Below, piece after piece: positions 28,614 through 38,567 of a DNA stretch of 39,508 nt. Positions within the stretch are counted from its first letter, which is position 1. Every line of letters begins with the position of its first letter. Source of the DNA: a virus; IMG/VR virus record IMGVR_UViG_3300020205_000271, positions 1 to 39,508 of that record; one strand, given 5' to 3'. Position numbers and translations under genes: made by a program. Below the pieces are notes generated by a model. It searched no databases, was not told the origin of the DNA, and saw nothing but the letters and a program-made list of their open reading frames with translations.

Positions 28614-29470
28614 TACATCAATCCCCAATCGCTGAATACTTTAGTAGTAAGTGAGTCAATAGTGTTGCGTGCATTGTTTGTATATAGCCATTCATCTGTA
28701 CTCTTGACTGTCTTGTCAACCATCCACTGTGGCATTATCTCTTGCTTGCCAGTAGTAGGATTGACATAACCCATGATTCTTTTAACCAAAGGATTGTTGA
28801 AGTCTACAGTATCTGGGTCTATCTCTAATAGGTTAGCAACAGTAGATGTAACGTTTGATGCAAGAGCAGATAAAGATACATTATTCTTAATACCCTCAGC
28901 ATATGCTGGGTATGCACTAGCAGAAAGATTCTTAATATCATTCATGATATCATCTGCTGTAGTATCACCAGCAAACAATGCTGTCGACTTAGTGTCCCAG
29001 TATGATGAGTTAAGTAGATTGCCTACTCCGTATGCATTAGCATAACTCTGCAGAGAAGACACGGTGCTCATTGTATTGCCACCGAGTTTACCCATAGAGC
29101 CAGACTTGACGATTAACTGGTCAACCTGGTCCTCAGTCATACCATTCTGGTAGCCAAGTTCTACTTGCTTCTCAACTCCAGGTGTCCATTGAACACCATT
29201 CTGGATAAGACGCTTCTTTGCTGATATCTTGTATGCATCTAAATCCTTAGCATACACACCAGGCTGGTTAGTCTGTGCAGTTTTACGTTGGCGAGCAATC
29301 GCATTGTTGCTGCGATAGAAGTCGCTAGCAAGAACAAGTGTTTGGAACTCATCCATCTTGCCAGCAAGATATGCCTGCCATGCCTTCTCAAGGGTTGGGT
29401 CTGTTGCCTTGAGTGCGAGAATCATTTGAATCTGTTCTGCTACAGATGCATCATTTGCATTAAGCGCCAT
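28613..29470 (-). CDS. Hypothetical virion protein (285 residues)
   Basis: Mostly helical, Ala/Asn-rich (LNANDASVAEQIQMILALKATD, MTEDQVDQLIVKSGSMGKLGG). It shares the style of its neighbours at 27228-28613 and 29470-30486, and all join through TAATG or directly adjacent codons. It is likely an internal virion or ejection component. No catalytic motif seen. Confidence 0.6.
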   Translation of the reverse strand: MALNANDASVAEQIQMILALKATDPTLEKAWQAYLAGKMDEFQTLVLASDFYRSNNAIARQRKTAQTNQPGVYAKDLDAYKISAKKRLIQNGVQWTPGVEKQVELGYQNGMTEDQVDQLIVKSGSMGKLGGNTMSTVSSLQSYANAYGVGNLLNSSYWDTKSTALFAGDTTADDIMNDIKNLSASAYPAYAEGIKNNVSLSALASNVTSTVANLLEIDPDTVDFNNPLVKRIMGYVNPTTGKQEIMPQWMVDKTVKSTDEWLYTNNARNTIDSLTTKVFSDWGLM

Positions 29471-30486
29471 TATAGACCTCCAGATAGGATTTTATAAAGG
29501 TCATTGTTGAACTCAAATGCCTTGCGACGTTCGTATTCTTCTGGCTTTAGTTCCTGAAGTTTCTTTTCGACAATATCCTCTGATGCTTCAGCAGTTAAAC
29601 CAGGAGAAGTAATCTGTACATTTTCTAGTTTGCCTGTCTTCTTGTTCTTAACCTTCTTATACTCGGTTACAGTACCTGTGTTAGCTTTGTCAAGTAGGTC
29701 AAATAGTTCCTGCTTAGTTGCATCATCTAGCTTCTCACCAACCTTGCCAAGTCCCCATTGCTCGATTGCATCGAATGTCTTTGCCTTATCTAACTTAGAT
29801 ATAGCACGGGTTGGTAGTGTAGGCTCATCTCCTGCTACTGACTTTAATGAATCAGTTAACAGTTGCAAAGGTGTAATCTTAGGGCCACGTCCGCCCTGGT
29901 AGATGGTAGCTGCAGTAGTTACTAGCTTAGACCATAGGCCATATGCCTCTAATGTACTAATTTTCTTACCCTTAGCAGCGTATGCACCAATAATCTTGCT
30001 CTGTAAAGCCTGGTCATTCCAGAAATCAGTAGCCATAGTTGTTGCTAATTTAAGTGTAGGAGTTACAGTAGGCACTGGCTTGCCATTCTTCATAACAAGT
30101 CCACCAGTAGGCTTTGTTGTTTCACCAGTATATACGAACGCTGTGCTTCCTGCTCCACCTGCTACGAAGATAGACGGGTCACTGAAGTCTTGTCCTGTTG
30201 CTAACTTTAGGTCCATTGCCAAGTCATCTGTAATACCGACTGGAGCATTGGCAGCAATAGTAATACCCTTATCAAGGGGTGCTGCGTTGTCCTTCTTAGG
30301 TGCAGTCTTAGGCTTGCCAGATAATTGACGATTAACATCTGCTAAATCTTTACGCCAGCCTTCAGTAGCCTTCATAGATGCAAGACGGTCAGCAGCGGTA
30401 GTTGAAGTAATGTCAACCTTGGCAGCGTCAGAAATTAACTTTGTTAGTTCTTTCTTACGCTTGAGTAGTTCTTCAGTAGTTGCCAT
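29470..30486 (-). CDS. Hypothetical virion protein (338 residues)
   Basis: The basic helical N-terminus (TEELLKRKKELTKLISDAAKV) is followed by a Lys/Ala/Pro-rich linker and a mixed alpha/beta domain; the C-terminus is highly charged (LQELKPEEYERRKAFEFNNDLYK). It starts 1 nt from the giant protein's stop. Not recognised; probably cooperates with the giant protein as an internal virion or DNA-entry component. Confidence 0.6.
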   Translation of the reverse strand: MATTEELLKRKKELTKLISDAAKVDITSTTAADRLASMKATEGWRKDLADVNRQLSGKPKTAPKKDNAAPLDKGITIAANAPVGITDDLAMDLKLATGQDFSDPSIFVAGGAGSTAFVYTGETTKPTGGLVMKNGKPVPTVTPTLKLATTMATDFWNDQALQSKIIGAYAAKGKKISTLEAYGLWSKLVTTAATIYQGGRGPKITPLQLLTDSLKSVAGDEPTLPTRAISKLDKAKTFDAIEQWGLGKVGEKLDDATKQELFDLLDKANTGTVTEYKKVKNKKTGKLENVQITSPGLTAEASEDIVEKKLQELKPEEYERRKAFEFNNDLYKILSGGL

Positions 30487-30487
30487 T

Positions 30488-33400
30488 TTATAGTCCTGAA
30501 CCTAGATATTTGTCATAGATTCTATCCTGTGATAGGAATCTGTCGTAGATGTTAGCGAACTCTAAGTCACCAGCCTTAAGCTGATTGACATAGTAGTCAA
30601 GAATCACACGCAAGTCTGCATTCTCCTTAGCATCAATGTTGTTAGATGGACGGCCACGCAGTCTTGCAGCCACTGCATCACGTGCTTTCATGTATACAGC
30701 AACTGACTTCCATGTAGGGTCATCAGCATTATCTGCCATAAACTTCTCATTGCCAAGAATCTTCTTGAATCCAATGATAGTCTTTGCAGCCTTTGTACCA
30801 TCAATATCACGATAGTCTTGGTACCATGCACTAGGTGCACCTGTTGATTGACCACTAACTGGGTCAATTTCAGATGCTAGTTGGCGAATGATAGCCTGCT
30901 TTGCAGCAGCTAAATCTTCAGCACCACCCTGTTGTAGTGATGTAAGTCCACGCTTCTCAAGGTGTGCATCAATAACAGCCATAGCACGACGGTACTTAGC
31001 CCAACCTTCACGAGCAGCATTCTGTTGCTGCGCTTCTTGAGGGTCTTGCTTTCCGCGGTACTTCTCAGGTGTTCCTGGTGCAATAGATGTTTCTGATTGC
31101 CACCAGTATGCTGTAGGGTTATACTTAGCGGCACCTGAACCCTTGGTAATTAAACCAACTAGGTAGGAGTTATCGCCCTTTACATCAGCGATTAAGTCTG
31201 TATAACGCTTAGCATTCTGCACATCATCCATTGTAGCCTGTGAACCTGTAGGGTTCTTAGACAAAGATGTAGCAAACTCGAAGTACTCTGGGTAGTCCTC
31301 AAGGAACTTAGCGTCTGCACCTAGACCGTAGGTCTGGCTGTATTCACGCCACTTATCCATGTAGAATCGGTAAGGGCTCTCGAACTGTGGTGCAAATGGT
31401 AGGATTAAGTTAGCCGCTACACGCATCTTGTAGAATGCGTCAGTCTTCTTCTTAATCTCAGCATCTGTAAGGTAGCGAGTTCCTGCTTCTTGTGCCTTCT
31501 GCTGCTCTGTTAACCAGATGAGTTGATATGTCTTAGCATAGTCATCGTTGTTGAGGCCTTGTACAGCCTTCAAAGAGTTACGCATCCATGTAGGCAGGAA
31601 CTGATTTAGTGATGCATCAGGTCCATACGGGAATGCAAACGATACAACCTCAGATAGTTCTGGCTTTAGTTTAAGTACATTGGCTACTGGAATAGCAGCA
31701 AATGGACCAACAGATACACCGAATGGGTTACCTTGGAAGATAACATCTAGGCTTCTCTTGCTGATACCTATCTGGTCAAGGGATGATAGTCCCTCTCCGA
31801 TGACAGGAAGCTTCTTTAATCCACTAGGAATAGGCAGCCACATTGTATCATTAGCGTTCAATGGGTTGCCTGTGCCTACTGGCTCACCCTTTTCATCTGT
31901 GATAAGGCCTGCACGGTTAGGTGCATTCCATACAATGTTAGCACGGTTAAGAATAGCAGGGTTATCCATGCCAATCTTGAACCATGTCTTGATTGCATTC
32001 TCTTGTGCAGAGAAGAATGGTGATACAAAGCGTAGCATATGTGCAGCATTTGAGCGACGTTCTACGTTATAAAGGATTCCCTTTACACCTTTAAGAGCAT
32101 CTGCTCGTGCACCTGCAGTTAACTTGTATTGTAGGTCAGCAAACTCTTCACGAGTGAATGTGCCACCCTTTAAGAACTCTGCTGTCTCAAGTCGCTTCTG
32201 AATAGACTTTTCGTACAAGTCAATAAACAATGGATGACGTGCCCAGTTATCTTCAGGTATCTGTGCGAGATACTTAAACAATGATGATGTAATACGCCTA
32301 GAAATAGCACGTGGCTTTAGGTTCATGTTCGCATCTAGTAGGTGACCATGCACGATAGGTAGTGCATTTGGGTCACGTACTGCATTACGAAGGAAGTCTT
32401 CTGTAATCTTACCAGCTTCTTCTCCAGGAAGGGCCGACATAATCTTCTCACGAATACCATAGCCGTCAGGAATGTAGTTATCCAAGAACTTCTGCGCTGT
32501 AACTACGTACTCTAAGGAATCAGCACGGGCAATACCTAAACGTGCACGCAGTTCCTTGTTATCAGCTAGTTCCTTTGCTACCTCATCAACACTCTTGCCA
32601 GCCATAAGTCCACGAGGGACTGCAGCGTTAGCAAATGTCTCATTGATAGCATTCGTCCACTCTTGGTAGTAGTTGACGTCTCCTGGACGTACAGCACCAC
32701 GACCCTTACTTGCTACGTTAGCACCGTAGATAGAAGAGTAGTCTTCCATAAGTGAATAGAAAGTCTGTTGTGAGGAGTTAAGCTCACGGAACAAACCACC
32801 ATTAGGTCCGCCGAAGGCTCCCCAGATTGTGTACTTAGTTCCGTCTGGGCTATCAACGGTTGATGTAAGTTCAATGTCCTGCTCGCCAATGCGCTTCTTA
32901 CGTGAGGCAACCTTTGATTGCTCTAACTTTGTAAGTGCTACGTTGTTTGACTCATAAGCAGCATTTGCTGTATCTAGTGACTTTTGCTTTATAACCAATT
33001 CACCGATTAAGTCAGCGTTGTCTGGTTCTAATGCAGCGCGTGTCTCAAGTTCTGCAACTTCCTTTGAAAGGCGTGCAATTTCTGAACCACTCTTTTGTAA
33101 ATCTTCCTTTAGTGCCTTGTAATCTATCTTTGCTGGTGCATTGTAGTTGTCAACCATGCGATTCTTTGCAGTTCTGGTATTGTCAACTAGGTTTCTCATT
33201 CCTTCACCTGCGTGACGGAGAGAAGCCATAGCACCTACGGTAGCCCAGATACGCAACTGTGAGTCGGCAGCGTTACGGATAGGATATCCAAGGCGCAGAA
33301 GAACTGCAGCCTTCCACAAGTCAGATGTTATTGCAATCTTGTCATGGATGCTACCACCAACTGCACGAAGTGAGCTAGCGTTCTGCTTAATGACTGCATC

Positions 33401-35098
33401 GATTGAGTCAAAATCTGCAATTGGCAAAAAGTTTGCTGTCTGAGATTCAAACAATGGCACCTTAATCATTTGATTAAGTTCATGGTCGTACAAGAATCCT
33501 TCTTCTTTGGATTCGCGTAATTTACCAGAACGCAATTGTGTGTGATACGAGAAAAGTTGTTCTGCGTCTTCTGCAGAAATGCCGTTTTTTGCAGCAATGA
33601 TTCTGTAGCCAGTCTGCTCTAGGTCATTAATGACACGAGCACGTGCTTCAGGTGTGGTCGCACGGGAGTAACGCTCTACATATGACAGGGCGTCTTGAGT
33701 TGTGAACGTTCCAGTTTGCAGACGAGTGATAAAAGCTGCACCTTTTGTAGGTACTGGCTTAGATAGTTGAATCAAACGGTCTGTAACTGCTGTTACTTCA
33801 CGAATTGAGTCACCTTCATTGAGATTAATGACGCCACTTGGACGTTCCTTTTGTCCCCAAGTTACCTTGTAGTACAGTTTGTGGAACGGTGTTGGCTGGT
33901 ACATTGTAAGTTTTGCATCAGCTACAGCGTTCGAGTGGTACGGAAGGCTGTTAGCAGTAGCAATAAATCGACCAGTGCCCTGGAATAAACCACCGACACC
34001 CTCTGTGATTGCTGGTGTTTCAGAAACTCCAAGCAATGTATCAACGTAACGGTCATGTCTTGCCCATGCGGAGATAAAATCTCTATCAGCCTGAATCTCT
34101 TCAGGTGTACGCAAAGCAAATTGTAGCATGTCGTCAGTTGTTGCATCAATTAATTTAGATTCTTCATTGAGCAAAACTTTGTAATCGCTCATTGTCATCT
34201 CACCATTAGCAATACGCAATGGTGCCACAATGTCTGGACGACGCAATTCATCAAGCATATCTATGCCACTCTTGTCACCCATGACTGCAAGCATTGTATT
34301 GATTGCTTCGTCTTTAGTTGCAGTAGTTCCAAGCAAGTATGAAACTGTAGCCTGGTTATTGCTGCCTTTAACCCAAGGATGATTCTGTGCCCAAGCAATA
34401 TCATTGTTAGCAAAATCATCTGCAAGTCTAGAATACTTTTCAGCCAACTTGTTTGTTGTTGGTATTCCAGAGCGAACTTCGCGTAGTGCGATGATTGCAT
34501 CCTTAGCAGAATCTGCAGCACGCTTGCTAGCGATTAGTTTTCCACCAACGATAGATACATCGCCAGCAAACTGTGCGATTGTATCAATGCTTCCAGAAGC
34601 AACTCTACCCATTAGGCTGTTAGAGAATGCTTCTTCACGCTGCTTGTCATCATAGATGTCAAAGTCAGAGTCCATAAACTTTGGAGTCAGGTCATCTGGC
34701 AAGAAAGATAGTGAGCCACCTAGTTGCGTGCTAAGTGCCTGACCGAAAGAAATTTCGTTACGTGCTTCCCATGCTTTTTTCCATGAGTCACTGATGCCCA
34801 TGTTTGGGTCGCGTTGTGCAAATAATGTTACAGCAGAAAGAGGTTCACGAATAAGGTTACGGTTTGTAGCCTCAACTGCACCAAGAATACCACCAATTGG
34901 GCGGGCTACATTCTTAGCCAAATCAATTGTTGACTGCTTTAACGTACCAAGAAAACTATCGTATTCTTTTCTGTCATTCCAGCCTGCTGTTGCAATGTCC
35001 CAAGCAAACTTTGCTGGAGATGCAATTGCAAGACCGACGTCTAAACCCCAGTCTCTGGTTCCTTTTGCAAGGTCACCAATGCGGTTCCATATAGACAT
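30488..35098 (-). CDS. Giant putative internal virion/ejection protein (1536 residues)
   Basis: This is the largest gene, 12% of the genome. The product is predicted mostly helical with many amphipathic segments. Residues 1-50 contain repeated Trp and Gly (WNRIGDLAKGTRDWGLDVGLAIASP). Residues about 690-740 include a strong coiled coil (LQKSGSEIARLSKEVAELETR). Residues about 1000-1110 read as an ordered domain (RFVSPFFSAQENAIKTWFKIG). The C-terminal region (about 1320-1536) is rich in short helices. No transglycosylase or peptidase active site is recognisable. Placement between the portal and scaffold/capsid genes is where podovirus-type internal core proteins often lie. A tape-measure role is less likely because no other long-tail gene is found. 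Confidence 0.6.
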   Translation of the reverse strand: MSIWNRIGDLAKGTRDWGLDVGLAIASPAKFAWDIATAGWNDRKEYDSFLGTLKQSTIDLAKNVARPIGGILGAVEATNRNLIREPLSAVTLFAQRDPNMGISDSWKKAWEARNEISFGQALSTQLGGSLSFLPDDLTPKFMDSDFDIYDDKQREEAFSNSLMGRVASGSIDTIAQFAGDVSIVGGKLIASKRAADSAKDAIIALREVRSGIPTTNKLAEKYSRLADDFANNDIAWAQNHPWVKGSNNQATVSYLLGTTATKDEAINTMLAVMGDKSGIDMLDELRRPDIVAPLRIANGEMTMSDYKVLLNEESKLIDATTDDMLQFALRTPEEIQADRDFISAWARHDRYVDTLLGVSETPAITEGVGGLFQGTGRFIATANSLPYHSNAVADAKLTMYQPTPFHKLYYKVTWGQKERPSGVINLNEGDSIREVTAVTDRLIQLSKPVPTKGAAFITRLQTGTFTTQDALSYVERYSRATTPEARARVINDLEQTGYRIIAAKNGISAEDAEQLFSYHTQLRSGKLRESKEEGFLYDHELNQMIKVPLFESQTANFLPIADFDSIDAVIKQNASSLRAVGGSIHDKIAITSDLWKAAVLLRLGYPIRNAADSQLRIWATVGAMASLRHAGEGMRNLVDNTRTAKNRMVDNYNAPAKIDYKALKEDLQKSGSEIARLSKEVAELETRAALEPDNADLIGELVIKQKSLDTANAAYESNNVALTKLEQSKVASRKKRIGEQDIELTSTVDSPDGTKYTIWGAFGGPNGGLFRELNSSQQTFYSLMEDYSSIYGANVASKGRGAVRPGDVNYYQEWTNAINETFANAAVPRGLMAGKSVDEVAKELADNKELRARLGIARADSLEYVVTAQKFLDNYIPDGYGIREKIMSALPGEEAGKITEDFLRNAVRDPNALPIVHGHLLDANMNLKPRAISRRITSSLFKYLAQIPEDNWARHPLFIDLYEKSIQKRLETAEFLKGGTFTREEFADLQYKLTAGARADALKGVKGILYNVERRSNAAHMLRFVSPFFSAQENAIKTWFKIGMDNPAILNRANIVWNAPNRAGLITDEKGEPVGTGNPLNANDTMWLPIPSGLKKLPVIGEGLSSLDQIGISKRSLDVIFQGNPFGVSVGPFAAIPVANVLKLKPELSEVVSFAFPYGPDASLNQFLPTWMRNSLKAVQGLNNDDYAKTYQLIWLTEQQKAQEAGTRYLTDAEIKKKTDAFYKMRVAANLILPFAPQFESPYRFYMDKWREYSQTYGLGADAKFLEDYPEYFEFATSLSKNPTGSQATMDDVQNAKRYTDLIADVKGDNSYLVGLITKGSGAAKYNPTAYWWQSETSIAPGTPEKYRGKQDPQEAQQQNAAREGWAKYRRAMAVIDAHLEKRGLTSLQQGGAEDLAAAKQAIIRQLASEIDPVSGQSTGAPSAWYQDYRDIDGTKAAKTIIGFKKILGNEKFMADNADDPTWKSVAVYMKARDAVAARLRGRPSNNIDAKENADLRVILDYYVNQLKAGDLEFANIYDRFLSQDRIYDKYLGSGL

Positions 35099-35547
35099 TA
35101 AATACCATTCATCAAGATTGCTAGCGCACGTCGTGTTTCTGCTGAAGTATTAGGGCGGGATGCAATGTAACTTAAAACTGGATAGTATGATGCGATGCTT
35201 TTATTGAACTCAGCATTGTTGTCAGCATTACTTGGAAGCATAAGTGCTTCTGAACCAGGACCTGCACCCATATTAATACCTGATGTAATTGGCTCGTCAG
35301 GATTCATTGTTGGTTCAGTTAAAGTAGTAATAGGTGGTTGTGACGGAGCAACGTTCATTGGACGTGCTACTGCTTTTGCAACCTTAGCCATAGGAGCACC
35401 TGCTGCCTGCTCATTAATTTGCTTATTCATTCCATAGTTATAACCTGAGGCTACACGTCCAGATTGACCTGCTCCACCAGTACCAGAAACATTGGCGGGA
35501 CTATTCTGGGGCGCTGTTGGGCGCATCCCTCCACGATTTTCAGCCAT
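35098..35547 (-). CDS. Hypothetical disordered linker-type protein
   Basis: 149 residues. The first 110 are low complexity (Gly, Pro, Asn, Ala, Thr), with little predicted structure; the last 40 form helices (FNKSIASYYPVLSYIASRP, TSAETRRALAILMN). Its stop coincides with the start of the giant protein (TAATG), so the two are co-translated. It may act as an assembly adaptor. Confidence 0.6.
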   Translation of the reverse strand: MAENRGGMRPTAPQNSPANVSGTGGAGQSGRVASGYNYGMNKQINEQAAGAPMAKVAKAVARPMNVAPSQPPITTLTEPTMNPDEPITSGINMGAGPGSEALMLPSNADNNAEFNKSIASYYPVLSYIASRPNTSAETRRALAILMNGI

Positions 35548-35555
35548 GTTTCCTC

Positions 35556-36101
35556 CTACTTAGTTTCTTGTTCAAGAATGTGAAACGGCGGTGCCGTCTC
35601 GTTATTGTTAAGTGCTGCAATTCTCATCGCATCTAATGTACTTACTCCAGCATGAAGTGCGCCTACGGCAAAATCCCCACCTGAACCAATACCATAAAAT
35701 CCTGTGCTATTCATACCAACTGCAAAATCAGAATCAATCTCAAAGATTGTTCCATTGATTGCTATTAAAAGATATAATTCAAACTTACTATCATCATCAT
35801 TTGACGACTTACTTACATTGACTCCTGCTTCAACAAGTGTACTCTTTAATGAAGGAACTACTTTGTTGATTACAAACTCGTATAAGTTTGTTTTAGCCTT
35901 GACTGTAACTAGTGGAGGCGTCCACCCATGGAGTACCACTTGTAGAGCACGATAGTCACCAGCACCACTGATAATATAACTTCCACGTTCAACTGCCTTT
36001 ACCATATCCGAATGTGTATAAACTTTACCAGCTGCAGCAATTCGACTATCAGAAACAATTACACAGCCGTGTTCTAGTTGTACGCCAACGATTGTTGTCA
36101 T
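35556..36101 (-). CDS. Proteasome-beta/HslV-like Ntn hydrolase, candidate prohead protease
   Basis: 181 residues with T1-family peptidase features: TTIVGV directly after the initiator Met, so Thr1 is the nucleophile once Met is removed; SDSR with Asp17 (mature numbering); a Lys at 34 where HslV and 20S beta subunits have Lys33; ISGAGDYRAL (43-52) and GIGSGGDFAVGAL (about 135-147), the glycine-rich turns of the fold. It lies between the portal and the head proteins, where tailed phages normally encode the head-maturation protease; no other such protease is present. It may self-assemble like HslV. Functional assignment is inference; the fold is fairly secure. Confidence 0.8.
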   Translation of the reverse strand: MTTIVGVQLEHGCVIVSDSRIAAAGKVYTHSDMVKAVERGSYIISGAGDYRALQVVLHGWTPPLVTVKAKTNLYEFVINKVVPSLKSTLVEAGVNVSKSSNDDDSKFELYLLIAINGTIFEIDSDFAVGMNSTGFYGIGSGGDFAVGALHAGVSTLDAMRIAALNNNETAPPFHILEQETK

Positions 36102-36115
36102 TGTCCCCTCCTAGT

Positions 36116-37882
36116 TTATAAGCGTCGTGTTGAACGAACGCTTGCCGTCGGCTTTCCGCCACCAGTAATACCTGATAGCAAACTCATAATGTCTGGTGGT
36201 GCTTGTTCAATTTGAGGGGTAGCGCCTCCTGCTGGAATTCCAGCGGGAACAGGGGACGGTTGCTCAACCGCTTGTGGTACCCCAGCAGGAGGAACTGGTT
36301 GCGGCTGTGGGCTAAAGACTTCTTCAATGACGTCTTCTAGTGCCTGTCCCTTTTGGCGTGCCTTAATGACAGCCGCAATCTGTCGCACAACTTCTGAAGC
36401 GTCCTGGCCTTGCATAGCCATCTGTGGTATCGCTTGAGCGAGTGCAGTAATGGAACCGAGTAATGACTGACGCATATTCTCGATTTCAATCTTTTCTAGT
36501 TCTTGGGTTACGTTAACTGTAAATGGAAGTTCACGCATTGCCATATCCTTGGAGATGAGTCCACCACCAAGTGCCTGGAGCATAAAGATAAGTCCCTGTG
36601 CTGGGTTAAGACCAGCAAGCATTCCATAACGAACATCGGCTGAGAAGTCGCCCTTGATGTCCTTCTTAGGAGAGTAAGTAATTTCGTAAGGTGAACCTGA
36701 GTCAACACCACGAATTGTTTTTTCTTCTGGGAAAATTGTTTCGTCAACTTCAAAGCAAATGCTAATTACATCACGAAGAGAAGAAGCAAAGATTGCTTGT
36801 GCTGACTTGACCTGTGTATCAAAGGCTCCCATAAGAGCCTGAACACCTTGGCCAGTAACGACTGAAGCGTTGATGTTTCCTGTACGTGATTCAGGGTAAC
36901 GTGCACCAACACGAAGTTCTTGGTTGAGCAAGTTCTGTTCAGTGAACGCACCTGCTGGAATATTAAGTTCTACACGGCGTACGCCTGCTGGGTTAGCTGT
37001 ACGAATAACAGCGTCGCCACCAAGTTGCAACTCTTGTACATCCTGTGGAAGTACGATTGGAGCTTGAACAGATTTCTCTGCAGCTTCCATTGCGAGCAAT
37101 GCAAAGCGGTTACGAAGTAACTGGATACCCAGGATGTCGTCGAACTGTCCGCGTAGTTCATCATCAATAGATGGCTTACGTGCTACTACAACCATCATCT
37201 TACCCAATGGATTCTTCGCACGTGATAGTACTAAGTTATCCTTTGTAGGAATGTAGATGATTGATTGGTCTTTATCAAAGTAGCGAATCATTTCTACTTG
37301 AGTATTTAAGTCTTGCTTGTAACTTGCGCCACCTAGCAAAGAGTATTCGTACTCAGGGAACAATGAAACTAACTCCGCCAAAGAAGTCATGTAGCGTTTT
37401 GCAAAGGCAATGCAGCGTCCGTAGCGGTCGAATTCTGGGTAAGCACCCACTGGGTTTTCTAGGCGGATACGTGGCATCTTTGCTTCCTCATCCAATTCAA
37501 TAAAGAATGGGAGGAAACCGTAAGTAAGGTACCAGTCGGCACCTTGGTACATCTGAACCGAAAGGTCAGAGTGAGCAAAATAATTTGAGGCAATACGTGT
37601 ACGCTTGTCAGCAAACTGACGGGCTCTATCTGAAACAGAGTTGGCAGCAGAACAATTGACCGCAGGTAATGGTGCCATAACCTCAGACAAGTCGCGTGCG
37701 ACGATGTCAATAAAGTTAGCAACTACGTTAGCATCTACTCCGTCTGGAAAGAAATCAGGATATACAGATGCAATGTTACCCTTGCGGACTGCAAGAACGT
37801 CGAGGTTGCGACCGTCGCGTTCAGCGTTGCGGAAGCGAAGGTTCTCGACTCTCGCCGCAACTTGTTCCATTGATAATGCCAT
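36116..37882 (-). CDS. Portal protein
   Basis: 588 residues. The N-terminal half is mixed alpha/beta with typical portal motifs (FIDIVARDLSEVMAPLPAVNC, LTYGFLPFFIELDEEAKMPRIRLENPVGAYPEFD, YPESRTGNINASVVTGQGVQAL). The C-terminal third is helical, ending in a Pro/Gln-rich tail (about 520-560). It should form the 12-subunit ring through which DNA is packaged and ejected. It is the first large gene after the terminase, the conserved order. Confidence 0.85.
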   Translation of the reverse strand: MALSMEQVAARVENLRFRNAERDGRNLDVLAVRKGNIASVYPDFFPDGVDANVVANFIDIVARDLSEVMAPLPAVNCSAANSVSDRARQFADKRTRIASNYFAHSDLSVQMYQGADWYLTYGFLPFFIELDEEAKMPRIRLENPVGAYPEFDRYGRCIAFAKRYMTSLAELVSLFPEYEYSLLGGASYKQDLNTQVEMIRYFDKDQSIIYIPTKDNLVLSRAKNPLGKMMVVVARKPSIDDELRGQFDDILGIQLLRNRFALLAMEAAEKSVQAPIVLPQDVQELQLGGDAVIRTANPAGVRRVELNIPAGAFTEQNLLNQELRVGARYPESRTGNINASVVTGQGVQALMGAFDTQVKSAQAIFASSLRDVISICFEVDETIFPEEKTIRGVDSGSPYEITYSPKKDIKGDFSADVRYGMLAGLNPAQGLIFMLQALGGGLISKDMAMRELPFTVNVTQELEKIEIENMRQSLLGSITALAQAIPQMAMQGQDASEVVRQIAAVIKARQKGQALEDVIEEVFSPQPQPVPPAGVPQAVEQPSPVPAGIPAGGATPQIEQAPPDIMSLLSGITGGGKPTASVRSTRRL

Positions 37883-37912
37883 TGTTGTCCTAACGTAGTT
37901 TTAAAAAATTAT

Positions 37913-38179
37913 TTACATACTGCTTGATGCTTTTGTAACACGAGCCTTTGCTTCACGATTAACAATTCCTGCAGCGCGAGATGCAGTGCGACCACGGTCG
38001 TTAGCAATACGATTTTCAACAATAGGAATTAATTTTTGTTTCATTGCAAGTTTTTCTGCTGGCTTTAAGCCTAAACCTGCAAGCCCTGAGTTAACATATT
38101 TAATTGCAGCACGTGATGGATTCATACCTGTGCTTTTCATTTTTTCTGTCTTTGCTACTTTTTCTGCTTTTGTTGCCAT
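37913..38179 (-). CDS. Basic helical hypothetical protein (88 residues)
   Basis: Lys/Ala/Arg-rich throughout (MATKAEKVAKTEKMK, LKPAEKLAMKQKLIP, RGRTASRAAGIVNREAKARV). No Cys or catalytic motif. Between the terminase and portal genes, so possibly packaging-related; family unknown. Confidence 0.65.
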   Translation of the reverse strand: MATKAEKVAKTEKMKSTGMNPSRAAIKYVNSGLAGLGLKPAEKLAMKQKLIPIVENRIANDRGRTASRAAGIVNREAKARVTKASSSM

Positions 38180-38223
38180 GATGTTATTCCTTGTCTCTTG
38201 TATTTTCTAACGTAAATTAAAAA

Positions 38224-38559
38224 TTATTTGTTGTACTGGTTTGTTGCTCCGCCGCCACTCATTGGGCGGTACAATGCGCCAACCATAGTGCCACCCTTGC
38301 CTGCAATGCCAGGGTTGGTGCGAATCCTTACAGTTGTCTTTGGCTTACTAGTAACGTCAACTTTTGATGCAGTTCCTTTAGCAAATGCTCCAGATTTTTG
38401 TGCTGCTGACATTGCTGTTGAAGTTCTATTTGCCGCAGCACGGGCTGCGTCTGCTGTTGGGGCAACTAGTTTTACAGAACCCTTTGATGACTCTTTAAGC
38501 GCTTTATTTTTAATCTTGCGCTTTATAGGCCCAAGTACTGTATCTTTATTTTCTGCCAT
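38224..38559 (-). CDS. Basic disordered hypothetical protein (111 residues)
   Basis: Lys/Ala/Thr/Gly-rich and mostly unstructured (LGPIKRKIKNKALKESSKG, AAANRTSTAMSAAQKSG), with a C-terminal Gly-rich end (GIAGKGGTMVGALYRPMSGGG). It begins 8 nt after the terL stop. A packaging or head accessory role is possible from position only. Confidence 0.6.
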   Translation of the reverse strand: MAENKDTVLGPIKRKIKNKALKESSKGSVKLVAPTADAARAAANRTSTAMSAAQKSGAFAKGTASKVDVTSKPKTTVRIRTNPGIAGKGGTMVGALYRPMSGGGATNQYNK

Positions 38560-38567
38560 AATTTATC

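Noticed and set aside
29630-30328. Plus-strand ORFs opposite the 338-residue late protein
   Set aside because: No ribosome sites and hydrophobic shadow composition; the minus-strand gene fits the operon.
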